Shown: in pieces, positions 19,333-29,156 of the stretch | Layout: every line of letters starts with the position of its first letter | How positions within the stretch are numbered: position 1 is the first letter of the stretch | Assembly (NCBI RefSeq): GCF_028369295.1 | Contig: NZ_JAQMYP010000054.1 | Coordinates: 1-64,000 of the forward strand | Source of the DNA: Streptomyces sp. HD | Lineage (GTDB): Bacteria; Actinomycetota; Actinomycetes; Streptomycetales; Streptomycetaceae | DNA: 64,000 nt | Direction of reading: 5' to 3' | The notes under the pieces: model-generated | The model's database searches: none | Seen by the model: the letters and a program-made list of their open reading frames with translations, nothing else | What the model was told of the DNA's origin: nothing | Translations under genes and position numbers: made by a program

Positions 19333-19378
19333 TTCAGAATGCCTGAAATGTCATGAAATGACCCGCTAGTATCCCTCA
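19333..19378 (+). promoter_or_regulatory. Putative promoter/operator of the ABC sugar operon
   Basis: The 107-bp gap before the ABC operon contains the inverted repeat TTCAG-AATGC-CTGAA (19333-19347), two TGAAATG repeats just downstream, and a TAGTAT hexamer at about 19,367 that could serve as a -10 box. The layout fits a repressor-controlled sugar operon, but no regulator gene is adjacent. Confidence 0.35.
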
Positions 19379-19423
19379 TGGCAGTCGGGAAGAACCTGCC
19401 AGGCCGACCCCGGGGAGATGTCC

Positions 19424-20971
19424 GTGTACGACGCTCCCGACACCCCCGACAGGGCGATGCCGCCCGGCGGAGCAAAACCCCTGGTCCGCGTCCGAGGACT
19501 CCGTAAGCGGTTCGGCGGCACCGTCGCGCTGGCCGGGGTCGATCTCGACATCCACGCGGGCAGCGTCCTCGCCCTCCTCGGGGCCAACGGCGCCGGAAAG
19601 TCCACGCTCATCAAGGTGCTCTCCGGCGTCCACCACGCCGACGCGGGACAGATCACGGTGGACGGGCACCCCCTGCGGACCCATGCCGCCTCCCGCAGCA
19701 TGTCCTTCATCCACCAGGACCTCGGCCTCGTGGAGTGGATGACGGTCGCCGAGAACATCGCCCTGAGCACGGGATACGCACGCCGTGCCGGACTGATCTC
19801 CTGGCGGCGGACCCGCGAGCACTGCATCGACGCCCTGCGGATCGTCGCCGCCCACCTCGACCCCGACGCACCGATCGCCGACCTCGCCCCCACCGAGCGT
19901 TCGCTGGTCGCCATCGCCCGAGCCCTCGCCGCACGGGCGAAGCTGATCGTCCTCGACGAGCCGACCGCCCGCCTCCCCGCAGCGGACTGCACCCGCCTCT
20001 TCCGCGTCCTGCACGCGCTGCGCGACCGGGGACACGGCATCCTCTACGTCAGCCACCGCCTGGACGAGGTGTACGAGGTGGCCGACACCTTCGCCGTTCT
20101 GCGCGACGGCCACCTCGTCGGCCACGGCCCGCTCGCGGGCCACAGCCCCGCCCGACTCGTGCACGACATCGTCGGCGAGGAACTGGCCGACCACCGCCCC
20201 GCCCGCACACCCGCCGCCGGCCCCGCCGTCCTCACGCTCGACCGTGTGCGCACCGCCGACGCCGGACCGGTCAGCCTGGCACTCAGGGCCGGAGAGGTCC
20301 TGGGCCTGGTCGGCCTCTCGGGCGCCGGGCACCTGGCCCTGGGACGGGCCATGGCCGGCTCCCGTCCCGTCCTCGGCGGACAGGTGCTGCTCGGCGGCCG
20401 GCCGTACCACCCGCGTACGGTCGCGGACGCCGTCGCCCTCGGTGTCGGCCTGGTGCCGGGGGACCGGCAACAGGAGGGCTGCCTCGCCGAACTGACCGTA
20501 CGGGAGAACCTCCTGGCCAACCCCCGCGCCGGGGGGCCTCCCGCACCGCGGTGGATCAGCCCGCGCCGCGAACGCGCCGAGGCCACCACCCTGATCGAAC
20601 GGTTCTCGGTGCGTCCCCGCGACAGCGAGGCCCCCATCGCCGTCCTGTCCGGCGGAAACCAGCAGAAGGTGATGATCAGCCGATGGCTCCGGGTGGGCCT
20701 GCGCCTGCTGATCCTTGAGGAGCCGACCGCGAGTGTGGACGTGGGCGGCAAGGCCGCGGTCCACCGGCTGCTCGACGAGGCGCTCGCCGCGGGCCTCGCG
20801 GTCCTGCTCATCTCCACCGACTTCGAGGAGGTCACCAGCACGTGCCGGCGCGCCCTGGTCTTCGTCGGCGGGGCCGTGACGACGGAGCTGAGCGGTCCGG
20901 CCCTCACCGTGGCCGCACTCACCCGGGCGGCTTCGGCCATGCCCTCCTCCGGAACCGCGACGAATCCATGA
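19424..20971 (+). CDS. Sugar ABC transporter ATP-binding protein (RbsA/XylG type)
   Basis: Predicted 515-residue tandem ATPase that would power sugar uptake at the inner face of the membrane. The first nucleotide-binding domain has Walker A GANGAGKST, Walker B LIVLDEPTA and an unusual C-loop region (DLAPTERSLVAIARAL). The second has a degenerate Walker A (GLSGAGHLA) but an intact signature SGGNQQKVMISRW and LLILEEPTA. This asymmetry is usual in ribose-type importers. GTG at 19424 is preferred because GGGGAG (19412-19417) directly abuts the ATG at 19418. The stop overlaps the permease ATG by 4 nt, so the genes are translationally coupled. Confidence 0.88.
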   Translation: MYDAPDTPDRAMPPGGAKPLVRVRGLRKRFGGTVALAGVDLDIHAGSVLALLGANGAGKSTLIKVLSGVHHADAGQITVDGHPLRTHAASRSMSFIHQDLGLVEWMTVAENIALSTGYARRAGLISWRRTREHCIDALRIVAAHLDPDAPIADLAPTERSLVAIARALAARAKLIVLDEPTARLPAADCTRLFRVLHALRDRGHGILYVSHRLDEVYEVADTFAVLRDGHLVGHGPLAGHSPARLVHDIVGEELADHRPARTPAAGPAVLTLDRVRTADAGPVSLALRAGEVLGLVGLSGAGHLALGRAMAGSRPVLGGQVLLGGRPYHPRTVADAVALGVGLVPGDRQQEGCLAELTVRENLLANPRAGGPPAPRWISPRRERAEATTLIERFSVRPRDSEAPIAVLSGGNQQKVMISRWLRVGLRLLILEEPTASVDVGGKAAVHRLLDEALAAGLAVLLISTDFEEVTSTCRRALVFVGGAVTTELSGPALTVAALTRAASAMPSSGTATNP

Positions 20972-22053
20972 CCCCCTCGCCGGCACCGTCCTCGCCCCGG
21001 CCCCGATCGGGCGGGCACCTCATCGGCGCGTACGGCCTCCTGGCCCTCACCGCCGTACTCTTCCTGATCTTCTCGCTCGCCCTGCCCCGCACCTTCCCCA
21101 CGCTGGACACCGTCGACTCGATCCTGTCCAACCAGTCGATCCCCGCCGTCCTCGCCCTCGCCGCCATGGTCCCCATCGTGACCGGCGCGTTCGATCTCTC
21201 GATCGGCTACGGCCTCGGCCTGGCGCACGTCATGGTGCTGGAGCTCATCGTCAACGAAGGGTGGCCCTGGCCGCTCGCGTGCTTCGCGGTGATCGCCGGA
21301 GGAGCGGTCGTGGGCATCCTGAACGGCGTCATCGTCGTGTTCGGCCGGATCGACTCCTTCATCGCCACCCTCGGGACCGGCAGCATGATGTACGCCGTCA
21401 CCGGCTGGATCACGGACGGCGGCCGGATCGTCCCCGGACCGCGAGGCCTCCCGGCCGCCTTCACCGACCTCTACGACTCCACGTTCCTGGGCCTGCCGGT
21501 CCCCGCCTACTACGTCCTCGCGCTCACCGTCGCCCTCTGGCTGGTCCTGGAGCGGCTCCCGCTCGGCCGCTACCTGTACGTGATCGGGTCGAACCCGCGC
21601 GCCGCCGACCTGATCGGCATCCCGACCCGCAAGTACACCGTCTACGCGTTCACCGCGTCGGGGCTGATCGTCGGCTTCGCCGGCGTACTGCTCGCCGCCC
21701 AGCAGCAGATCGGCAACCCGAGCGTCGGCCTCGACTACCTGCTGCCCGCCTTCGTCGGCGCCCTGCTCGGCGCCACCGCGATCAAACCGGGTCGGCCCAA
21801 CGCCGTGGGCACCGTCGTCGCCGTCGCCGTCCTGGCCGTCGGTCTGACCGGCATCGGCCAGCTGGGCGCCGACTTCTGGACGGTCCCGCTGTTCCACGGC
21901 GGCACCCTGCTCATCGCCGTCGGCCTGGCCGGCTACGCCGCCCGCCGCCGACTGCGAACCGGAGCCGTCGCGGCCCGCGATTCCCCCGCCCCGCCGCCGA
22001 AACCGCCGTCCGCCCCGAACCCGGACGGTGACTCCGCGGGCTCCCCTCCCTGA
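20968..22053 (+). CDS. Sugar ABC transporter permease (RbsC type)
   Basis: Predicted 361-residue permease with eight to ten hydrophobic segments. The BPD_transp_2 family region includes the conserved TGAFDLSIG motif near residue 72 and the GRYLYVIGSNPRAADLIGI coupling-loop motif near 205. The C-terminal tail from about 325 is Pro/Ala-rich and hydrophilic. The ATG overlaps the upstream ATPase stop (ATGA). It would form the channel with the ATPase before it and receive substrate from the lipoprotein encoded next. Confidence 0.9.
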   Translation: MTPSPAPSSPRPRSGGHLIGAYGLLALTAVLFLIFSLALPRTFPTLDTVDSILSNQSIPAVLALAAMVPIVTGAFDLSIGYGLGLAHVMVLELIVNEGWPWPLACFAVIAGGAVVGILNGVIVVFGRIDSFIATLGTGSMMYAVTGWITDGGRIVPGPRGLPAAFTDLYDSTFLGLPVPAYYVLALTVALWLVLERLPLGRYLYVIGSNPRAADLIGIPTRKYTVYAFTASGLIVGFAGVLLAAQQQIGNPSVGLDYLLPAFVGALLGATAIKPGRPNAVGTVVAVAVLAVGLTGIGQLGADFWTVPLFHGGTLLIAVGLAGYAARRRLRTGAVAARDSPAPPPKPPSAPNPDGDSAGSPP

Positions 22054-22121
22054 CCGACGCCACGTTCACCACCTCCATGCCCGGCCGCATCCTCCCGCTC
22101 ACGCCTCCGTGAGGAGCTCTC

Positions 22122-23288
22122 GTGCACAGCACTCGCAACGCCGCCACCGGCGTCCCCAGGGCCCGGCTCGCCACCTGCGTCCTGCTGCTCGCAACGGCAA
22201 CGTTCCTCGCCGGCTGCGAACGCGGCTCGCAGAGCGGACCGGACGAGTCCACCCCGGGCCCGAACGGCTGTCCCGCGGTGCACGCCCATGCCCAGGCCAT
22301 GGTCAGCCGGGCGGAACTGACGGACGTCTCATGGAACGGTCCGTCCAGCGGCCCCCCGGCGGTCTCCGGCAAGACCATCGTCTACGTCGCCCAGACCATG
22401 ACCAATCCCGGAGTCGCCGGCGCCGCGGACGGGGTACGGGCGGCGGCGCGGGTCATCGGATGGAACGTCCGGGTGATCGACGGCGGCGGCACCCCGGCCG
22501 GCATCCAGGCGGCCATGAGCCAGGCCGTCGCCCTGCGGCCCTCGGGCATCGTGATCGGCGGCTTCGACCCCAACTCGACGCTCCAGCAGGTCTCAAGGGC
22601 CAACGCGGCACACATCCCGCTCATCGGCTGGCACGCCGTCGCCGCTCCCGGGCCCAGCCGGCAGCCCGAACTCTTCACCAACGTGACCACCCGCGTCGAG
22701 GACGTCGCCGACATCAGCGCGCAGTGGATCATCTCGAACTCGGGCGGCCACGCCGGAGTCGTGCTCATGACCGACGCCTCGATCCCCTTCGCGAAGTACA
22801 AGTCCGAGCTGATCAAGAAAGAGCTCGCCACCTGCCCGGGCGTGAAACTGCTGGCCTACGAGAACATCCCGATCCCCGACGCGAGCAGCCGCACCCCCCG
22901 GGTGATCGCCTCCCTCCTCTCCCGCTTCGGGACGGCCTGGACCCACTCCGTCGCCATCAACGACCTCTACTTCGCCGACGCGGCCCCCGCATTCCGCGCG
23001 GCCGGCAAGAAGGGCTCCGGCCCACCGTTCAACATCGGCGCAGGCGACGGCGACCGCTCCGCCTTCCAACGCATCAACAGCAGGCAGTACCAGGCCGCCA
23101 CCGTGCCCGAGCCGCTGTCCCTCCAGGGCTGGCAGATCGTCGACGAATTCAACCGTGCCTTTTCCGCCCGCCCCGCCAGCGGATACGTGGCCCCCGTCCA
23201 CATCACCACGGGCGACAACAGCCACGGGGCCACGGCCTGGGATCCATCGGGCTATCGGGAGGCGTACCGGAAGATCTGGGGGAAGTGA
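22122..23288 (+). CDS. Sugar-binding lipoprotein of ABC importer (periplasmic-binding-protein type)
   Basis: Predicted 388-residue extracellular substrate-binding protein. The signal peptide ends in a lipobox (LAGC, Cys near residue 30), so it is probably anchored to the outer face of the membrane. The rest resembles the Peripla_BP_4 ribose/xylose-binding fold: KTIVYVAQTM at the start of lobe 1, then segments such as GIVIGGFDPN and HAGVVLMTDASI. GTG at 22122 has GAGGAG upstream. It completes the ATPase-permease-binding protein operon. The sugar is not known. Confidence 0.88.
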   Translation: MHSTRNAATGVPRARLATCVLLLATATFLAGCERGSQSGPDESTPGPNGCPAVHAHAQAMVSRAELTDVSWNGPSSGPPAVSGKTIVYVAQTMTNPGVAGAADGVRAAARVIGWNVRVIDGGGTPAGIQAAMSQAVALRPSGIVIGGFDPNSTLQQVSRANAAHIPLIGWHAVAAPGPSRQPELFTNVTTRVEDVADISAQWIISNSGGHAGVVLMTDASIPFAKYKSELIKKELATCPGVKLLAYENIPIPDASSRTPRVIASLLSRFGTAWTHSVAINDLYFADAAPAFRAAGKKGSGPPFNIGAGDGDRSAFQRINSRQYQAATVPEPLSLQGWQIVDEFNRAFSARPASGYVAPVHITTGDNSHGATAWDPSGYREAYRKIWGK

Positions 23289-23325
23289 ACACGTCCCGCG
23301 CCTTCGCCAAGCCTCCGGTGCAGGG

Positions 23326-24099
23326 TCAGCAGGAAGACGCCGGAACCGCTGTGGCGTGACCTCGGCCGTCGTCGCCGGGGACGGGCCGGGTGAAGCGGTA
23401 GCACTGGTCGACGGCCGTCTCCGAGCTTGAGACGAGGACGGAGACGGTCACCGTGTCCCCTTCCCGCACCACGTTCTTGACGTCGAAGGAACGCCGTCCG
23501 GTGGGGGCGAGCGCATCCTGCACCCCGGTGCGCGTCAAGTCCTCGGCGTACATGCCCGAGATGCGCGTCAGCGCCAGACGGACCCGGCCGCCGATCTCGG
23601 TGCTCGGACGGCATACGTCGTCGTCCCGCTCGGAAACCCTCGACGCCCACGCCTGGCCGGGGCGGTGGGTGAAGGTGAGGACGAGACACCAGGTCACCTC
23701 GACGGGCCCGCCACCAGGGAGCATGACCTCTTCGTCGTACGGGACGGACCTCGCGGCCGTGGCGGTGAACTCGTGGCGGGACGCGTCGTAGGTGATCACC
23801 GGGGCTTCGGAGCGCGTCCAGATCACGCCGGTGAGCGCGTCGGCATCCATGGAGTCGCTCGTGTTGAGCGCGTGGGCCGTGTCGTCCGCCGTGGCACGGG
23901 CCTGCTCCCAGATCGATGCGAGTGCCTTCTGCTCGCGCTCACGGTTGACGTTCCCGTCATGCCAGTGCCGGTACCACAACCAGGAGACGACGATGCCGAG
24001 AGCGACAGCCAACGCGATCAGGATGGTCAGGCAGCCGGTGGTCACGAGACGGTCCGCCCGCCTCGCGACCACCGCACCGCAGGGTCTGTCAGCTCCCAC
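23326..24099 (-). CDS. Single-pass membrane protein of unknown function
   Basis: Predicted 257-residue protein with one strongly hydrophobic helix (about residues 20-41, TGCLTILIALAVALGIVVSW), then a soluble, charged domain likely outside the membrane. Cysteines are sparse (about 133, 158 and the C-terminal end), the last in ASSC. The GTG at 24099 is chosen because AAGGAA lies 5 nt upstream; a GTG at 24045 would start just before the membrane helix. It is convergent with the ABC binding-protein gene. I do not recognise the family. Confidence 0.7.
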   Translation of the reverse strand: MGADRPCGAVVARRADRLVTTGCLTILIALAVALGIVVSWLWYRHWHDGNVNREREQKALASIWEQARATADDTAHALNTSDSMDADALTGVIWTRSEAPVITYDASRHEFTATAARSVPYDEEVMLPGGGPVEVTWCLVLTFTHRPGQAWASRVSERDDDVCRPSTEIGGRVRLALTRISGMYAEDLTRTGVQDALAPTGRRSFDVKNVVREGDTVTVSVLVSSSETAVDQCYRFTRPVPGDDGRGHATAVPASSC

Positions 24100-24185
24100 T
24101 GGCTTCCTTCATCCGTGTGTGCGCCCGGCCCCTTCCGGGAGGCCGGGCGCACGGTCACTGTGCGGCTCGTCGGCTGGTTCCGTGC

Positions 24186-24709
24186 TCAGTACTTGGGGTT
24201 CTTCTTCCAACTCCCGAACTTGCAGGTGTCTCCCGTACCCGTCTTGTCGTTCTGGCACACGGCGATGCGGATGCTGTGGAGCTTGTACGAGGTGATGTAG
24301 CGGTTGAGCGACTTGCTCTCGCCGCCGCCCTGCCGGCAGGTGTAGTCATAGAGGCGGCTGTCGCCGGTGATCACCTTGAACTGGCCGTGCTTCTTGATCT
24401 TGAACTGCAGGAAGGTGAAGGCGTCCCACCCGTCGCAGCTGGTGTCGTTGACGTAGACCTTGAACTTGCCGGTGCGGTTCTGCCCCTTCCACGTGAAGGT
24501 GGCGGACGCCCTGCCGATCCCACTCTTCTTCGCCGTCACCTTGGCCCGCGCCGCCCGTATCGCCTCGCCGTCCTGGGCCGAGGCCACGGAGGCGGCACCG
24601 GCGGTGTGGGCCCGGTGGCGGCCTGCGCCGCCGCCGTGCTCACACCGCCGCCGGTCGCGAGCAGGGTGGCGGCCCCTATGCCGATGAGGGCCTTTCGAGC
24701 GGAGTGCAT
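24186..24709 (-). pseudogene. Small exported cationic protein, frameshifted
   Basis: The ATG at 24709 (GGGGAA upstream) opens a clear Sec signal peptide (KALIGIGAATLLATGGG...AAA). The downstream mature region, with cysteines at CDGWD, YTCRQGG, AVCQN and TCKFGSW, is in a different frame, which begins with the plausible junction AGAASVASAQDGEA near 24,605. The join therefore needs one frameshift in a GC-rich stretch. The mature part is Lys/Arg-rich with four cysteines, like a small secreted disulfide protein. Either the gene is recently inactivated or the base call is wrong. I do not recognise a family. Confidence 0.65.
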
Positions 24710-25110
24710 GTGTGTTCCCCGTTCCGCACCGCAGTTGTGGGGCTGGTGCTCTTCCCCGTTGATGCGTACACGCTGGCGCGTGCCGGGGAAGGAGGACAGG
24801 ACCTTCGGGCAGGGCCGAAACACGCGTCAGGGGGAGGCCGTGTTCGCCGGCCCCCCACACGAGTACACGGCGCTGCACCGACTCGGCGTGGGCCTCGACT
24901 TCTACGCACCACGTCGATATCAGCGACGGCTGGAGATTGGGCTGTGCAACGCCGCCCCGGGGAGGATGTGGAAACGTCCGATCGTCAGAGCTGTTGAGTG
25001 TCCGTGCCGGTGCCAGGGAGGTCGAGTCGCGGCGAAATGACCCGGCTCGCCGCCCAACCATCCAACAGGCCAACGACAACACTTCCCCCTACCTGGTGAG
25101 GAACCACCCC
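24710..25110. other. Intergenic region between exported protein and epoxide hydrolase
   Basis: About 400 bp lies between divergent starts. It should hold both promoters. No convincing gene, palindrome or -10/-35 pair was recognised. Confidence 0.5.
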
Positions 25111-26346
25111 ATGACCACCCCGCACACCTTCCCCCTGGAGCCCACACCTGTCCATGTGCCCGACGAGGTTCTCGATGACCTACGCACCCGTCTCACCCTG
25201 ACCCGTCCGCCAGTGGACGAGGGGAACGGTGACTGGTCCTACGGCGTTCCGGACAGCTATCTGCGTGAGCTGGTCGCCCACTGGCGGGACGGCTACGACT
25301 GGCGCAAGGCCGAGTCCGCCATCAACGCCTACGAGCACTACCAGGTGAGCGTCGCCGGTGTCCCGGTGCACTTCATGCGCAAGCCCGGCAGCGGCCCCCG
25401 CCCGATCCCGTTGATCCTCACCCACGGCTGGCCGTGGACGTTCTGGCACTGGTCGAAAGTTGTCGACCCGCTGGCCGACCCGGCCGCGTTCGGCGGTGAC
25501 CCCGCCGACGCGTTCGACGTCATCGTGCCGTCCCTGCCCGGCTTCGGATTCCCCGGCCCACTCACCGGCTTTCCGGACGTCAACTTCTGGAAGGTCTCCG
25601 ACCTCTGGCACACCCTGATGACCGAGACCCTGGGATACGAGAAGTACGCCGCCGGGGGCTGCGACATCGGCGGGATCGTCTCCAGCCAACTGGCCCACAA
25701 GTACGCCGACAACCTGTACGGCATCCACATCGGCTCCGGGCTGCCGCTCGACTTCTTCACCGGCCCCCGCGCCTGGGACTTCGCCCGGAACCGGCCCCTC
25801 ACCGACGACCAGCCCGCCGACGTCCGCGCCCGCATCATCGAACTGGACCACCGCTGGGCGTCCCACCTCGCCGTGCACATGCTCGACGGCGCCACCCTGG
25901 CCCACGGACTGAGCGACTCACCCGCCGGACTGCTCGCCTGGCTGCTGAAGCGCTGGGACGCCTGGAGCGACAACGGCGGCGACATCGAGTCCGTCTTCAC
26001 CAAGGACGACCTGCTCACCCACGCCACGATCTACTGGGTGAACAACTCCATTGCCACGTCGATGCGTTACTACGCCAACGCCAACCGCTACCCCTGGGCC
26101 CCCACCCACGATCGCACCCCTGTCGTGCAGGCCCCGGTCGGCCTCACCTTCGTCACCTACGAGAACCCGCCCGGCATCCACACCGCCAACGAGCGCGTCC
26201 AGGCATTCGAGACCGGCCCGCTGGCCGACTGGTTCAACCACGTCAACGTCAACGCCCACGACCACGGCGGCCACTTCATCCCCTGGGAGAACCCCGACGC
26301 CTGGGTGAGCGACCTGCGCCGCACGTTCCACGGCCGCAGGCCCTGA
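25111..26346 (+). CDS. Epoxide hydrolase, alpha/beta fold with EHN domain
   Basis: Predicted 411-residue cytosolic hydrolase. The N-terminal epoxide-hydrolase domain (about 5-115) precedes an alpha/beta hydrolase core. The oxyanion-hole motif HGWPWTFW is near residue 107 and the nucleophile loop GGCDIGG near 190, with Asp replacing Ser as expected for epoxide hydrolases. The catalytic histidine is in HDHGGHFIPWE near the C-terminus. ATG at 25111 is preceded by GAGG; an upstream in-frame start at 24937 adds unrelated residues. It would open epoxides to diols; whether in detoxification or secondary metabolism is not evident. Confidence 0.88.
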   Translation: MTTPHTFPLEPTPVHVPDEVLDDLRTRLTLTRPPVDEGNGDWSYGVPDSYLRELVAHWRDGYDWRKAESAINAYEHYQVSVAGVPVHFMRKPGSGPRPIPLILTHGWPWTFWHWSKVVDPLADPAAFGGDPADAFDVIVPSLPGFGFPGPLTGFPDVNFWKVSDLWHTLMTETLGYEKYAAGGCDIGGIVSSQLAHKYADNLYGIHIGSGLPLDFFTGPRAWDFARNRPLTDDQPADVRARIIELDHRWASHLAVHMLDGATLAHGLSDSPAGLLAWLLKRWDAWSDNGGDIESVFTKDDLLTHATIYWVNNSIATSMRYYANANRYPWAPTHDRTPVVQAPVGLTFVTYENPPGIHTANERVQAFETGPLADWFNHVNVNAHDHGGHFIPWENPDAWVSDLRRTFHGRRP

Positions 26347-26382
26347 ACGACCCTGCGGGCTCGCAGCACCGAGGTCTCGGTG

Positions 26383-27091
26383 AGGATTTGCAGGAACTTC
26401 TTCGCCGGCCCGGCCGCAGCCCGGACTTCACCGGTGCCTGGCGGGCGGCGGCCGTGGTGGGGTGGCGGCGGTGGGCGTCGGAGTGCCTGGCCCACACCGA
26501 TGATCCAGTGCTGCTGACAGGGGGCGAGTTCGCGTCGCAGTCGATCTTCCAGTTCGCGGCCGACTCCGTCGAGGCGTCGCGGCCGGCCGGGCGGGCTGGA
26601 GGATCACGCGGCGACGGTCGACGCGCAGGCGGTGGCGGCCATCGAGCCGATCGTCGGCGGCGCGCCCGATCGCTGTGGAACTGGCACAGGCCCAGCTCGG
26701 TTACCGACTGGCCGCCACCACACGGCCGTGATCCTTTGGCCCGCCTCGGATCGGTCCAAGCTCGACGGGGCGGTGGATCAGATCGCCTGGCGTACGGGAT
26801 CGAAGGCTTCCGCACGAGGCACGGCGAGGCGTTTGCGGCCCAGGCGGTGCTGATCAGTCTGGGGTCATGCAGCGTGCCGCGCGGTTGGCCGACGTCGAGC
26901 TGGTCGACGTACTGACGCGGGACCGTGAGGTGGCCGAGCCGTTCGTGTCCCGCACTCTGGGTGACCAGGCGCTTGCGGACCGCACTCTTCGCCAGACCCT
27001 TCTGACCCATGTCCATGGCAGCTTCAGTTCGATTCGTACCGCCGCCCGTCTTTATGCGCGCCGCAATACCGTCGAGCGCCGCATTACCTGA
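26383..27091 (+). pseudogene. PucR-family transcriptional regulator, multiply frameshifted
   Basis: Pieces of one protein appear in successive frames. LQELLRRPGRSPDFTGAWR and a following DPVLLTGGEFASQ segment come first, then IEPIVGGAP, AVELAQAQLGYRLAATT and HTAVILWPASDRSKLDGAV. The end has the HTH_30 segment typical of PucR regulators (TRDREVAEPFVSRTLGD, then SSIRTAARLYARRNTVERR). At least three frame changes are needed, so the gene is dead. It is distinct from the intact PucR-type regulator at 36.2-37.3 kb. Confidence 0.65.
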
Positions 27092-27269
27092 AGGGTCTGA
27101 AGGAGGTGGGGTGCTCGCGGGCTGGACTGGGGTGGCGGTTCGGGTTGTGTGAATTCGGCGTGGGCGGGGACTTGGCGTTGAGGCCGGGTCGGCGGCGTTT
27201 CCCCTGGGGGCCGACTCGGTCAAGGCTCCTCTGGTTCTGACCGTGTGCCCGGGGGGCCGTTCCTTGTGG

Positions 27270-27959
27270 CTATGTGAGGCTGCCGTGTTCGCAGATCTGG
27301 CGGGCGACGTCGCGGAGTTTGATGTTGTTCTCCTGTGAGTAGCGACGTAGGACGTCGAAGGCCTGTTGTTCGGTGAGATCGTGGCTGCCCATGAGGATGC
27401 CCATGGCTTCCCCGATGATGTGGCGGGTGGCGACGGCATGTTCCATCTGGGCGTGAGTGCGGGCGGTGGAGAAGGCCACGGCGGCGTGGGAGGCGAGGAG
27501 CCAGCCGGCCAGTTCACTGGCTTCCGTGAACGCTCCGGGCCGACGGGAGTAGATGTTGAGTGCGCCGAGGTCTTCGTCCTCGGTGTAGAGGAGGAAGCCC
27601 ATCATGCTGCCGATGCCGAGTTTCTGGGCCTCGGGGGCGAAGGAGGGCCAGCGGGATTGTTCGCGGGTGACGTCTGAGATGCGGAAGACGTGTTCGCCGG
27701 CTTTGGTGCGGGCGGCGTCGAAGCACGGTCCTTCGTGCAGCTGTTCCTGGAGCCGGTCGCTGTCTGTGACCAGTTGATGGGTGGGAGCGAGGCTCTGGAC
27801 CTGTGTGCCGTGCAGTACGAGGATGCCGGCCGCGTCGCAGCCCTCGACCTGCTGGATGGCCGAGCCGGTGATGTGCTCCAGTGTGGTGCCGATGGTGTCC
27901 TCTGAGAGGAGTTCTCGTGCCATGGATGCCATCTGCTGTGCGAAGCGGGCCCAGTCCAT
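27270..27959 (-). CDS. GAF-ANTAR domain regulator (RNA-binding antiterminator-like)
   Basis: Predicted 229-residue cytosolic protein with a GAF domain (about 25-150) and an ANTAR domain (about 165-225). The ANTAR part shows the expected helices with IIGEAMGILMGSHDLTEQQAFDVLRRYSQ split over about 30 residues. ANTAR domains bind paired RNA hexaloops and act in transcription antitermination. ATG at 27959 is preferred over the GTG at 27971 because GGAGG is 5 nt upstream. No histidine-kinase partner is nearby, so the GAF ligand would be the signal. Confidence 0.87.
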   Translation of the reverse strand: MDWARFAQQMASMARELLSEDTIGTTLEHITGSAIQQVEGCDAAGILVLHGTQVQSLAPTHQLVTDSDRLQEQLHEGPCFDAARTKAGEHVFRISDVTREQSRWPSFAPEAQKLGIGSMMGFLLYTEDEDLGALNIYSRRPGAFTEASELAGWLLASHAAVAFSTARTHAQMEHAVATRHIIGEAMGILMGSHDLTEQQAFDVLRRYSQENNIKLRDVARQICEHGSLT

Positions 27960-28243
27960 CGTGTCCTCCACTTCGGTCGGCCTCGCTCAGGTCGCGCATC
28001 CAGCATTTCACGTGAGCGGGACGGTGCGTGGCGGGAAAGGCTGCCTCGCCTCAGTCCACCGCACGCCGCGACGCGCGGCCTGCCTGCGCTGCAGCACCTG
28101 GCGACGCACTGGTTCGAGGGCCGGCCGGGTGCACACCTTGGAGTGGGTCGCGGTGGCGATGATCGCGGCGTTCGGCGGCGCCGGTCTCGCGGTGGGCGAG
28201 CCGACACCGCCGCGGTTCGGTCACGCGATCCGGCGGACGCGCC
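27960..28243. other. Intergenic region, no gene recognised
   Basis: About 280 bp between the GAF-ANTAR start and the DUF4328 stop. Short open frames here have no recognisable protein signature. The segment should contain the GAF-ANTAR promoter. Confidence 0.4.
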
Positions 28244-28948
28244 TCAGGCCGGGTGAACCGGTGAATCGCCGTACGGCACAGTTCCGTGGAGGTGTCGCTC
28301 CTGTACGGCGGTGAGAGCGCGGACGACGAGGATGCCGGCCGCGGCGGCGCCGATGACGGCAGCGTCCGAGACGAACAGCATCCACGGGTCCGTGTAGGCG
28401 CGGGCGATGAGCTGGTCCGTGTCGTCGCCGTACATCAGGCCCACCCCGCTGAACAGCCCGATCAGCCACAGGCCCCACCACACGTTCAGGGAGACCGGCA
28501 GCCGCTGGCCCGGGGCGCTGTCCTGGTGGGCGTCCGCGATGATGCTGCGCGGGATCCACAGGTTGGCGATGGGGATCAACCAGCCTGCGTAGAGCCAGAA
28601 ACCGGAGTACCGCGGCTTGTGTCCGGAGAGGGCGCGCGCGTTGTCCCGCACGTTGTCCAGCCAGAGCAGGAACACGATCGCGCAGATCAGTACGGCGGCA
28701 CCGCCCACCGCGCTGACCAAGTGGTACGAGTTCTCCAGCGAGGTCAGCGGCCGGTGCACGCCCTCGCCCTGGTCCGGCGGCCCGGAGGCGGGTTCCCCTG
28801 TCACGGCGAGTCGAATCTCCCAGACTGCCCGTACGGCCCAGAGCGCGCCGGCTAGGGCGAGGCTGATGACCGCGAGCCGGGCCATGCCGCGGACGGGGCG
28901 CAGGGCGGGGGCCGGGGCGGGTATGGGGGGTGTTGTGTGGTCGTTCAC
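28244..28948 (-). CDS. DUF4328 family membrane protein
   Basis: Predicted 234-residue integral membrane protein with four to five hydrophobic segments. It matches the actinobacterial DUF4328 pattern: a Pro-rich N-terminus, FLLWLDNVRDNARAL after the second helix, then SGFWLYAGWLIPIANLWIPR and a Trp-rich LNVWWGLWLIGL segment. The start is uncertain: GTG at 28948 gives the usual short proline-rich N-terminus, ATG at 28993 is also in frame. Function is unknown in the family. Confidence 0.8.
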   Translation of the reverse strand: MNDHTTPPIPAPAPALRPVRGMARLAVISLALAGALWAVRAVWEIRLAVTGEPASGPPDQGEGVHRPLTSLENSYHLVSAVGGAAVLICAIVFLLWLDNVRDNARALSGHKPRYSGFWLYAGWLIPIANLWIPRSIIADAHQDSAPGQRLPVSLNVWWGLWLIGLFSGVGLMYGDDTDQLIARAYTDPWMLFVSDAAVIGAAAAGILVVRALTAVQERHLHGTVPYGDSPVHPA

Positions 28949-29156
28949 CGGGGCATCTTCGCCGACGACGAGCACCGGCCGCCAGGCTGACATGCCCGGA
29001 CAGCGGGAGCCTTCACTCCTCGTTTACACCTCGTGCAGGTGCGAGATGCGGTCGCAGGCCCCGTGCGACAGGTCCGACAGGGGCTGCGGATCTGCTCACC
29101 AGAGCCGATCCAGGTTCGCGGACTCGGAACCGTCGGACGGGTCTTAGTGTGCCGCC

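Noticed and set aside
28100..28130. GGTTCGAG motif resembling a tRNA T-arm
   Set aside because: No matching acceptor, D or anticodon stems are present around it.
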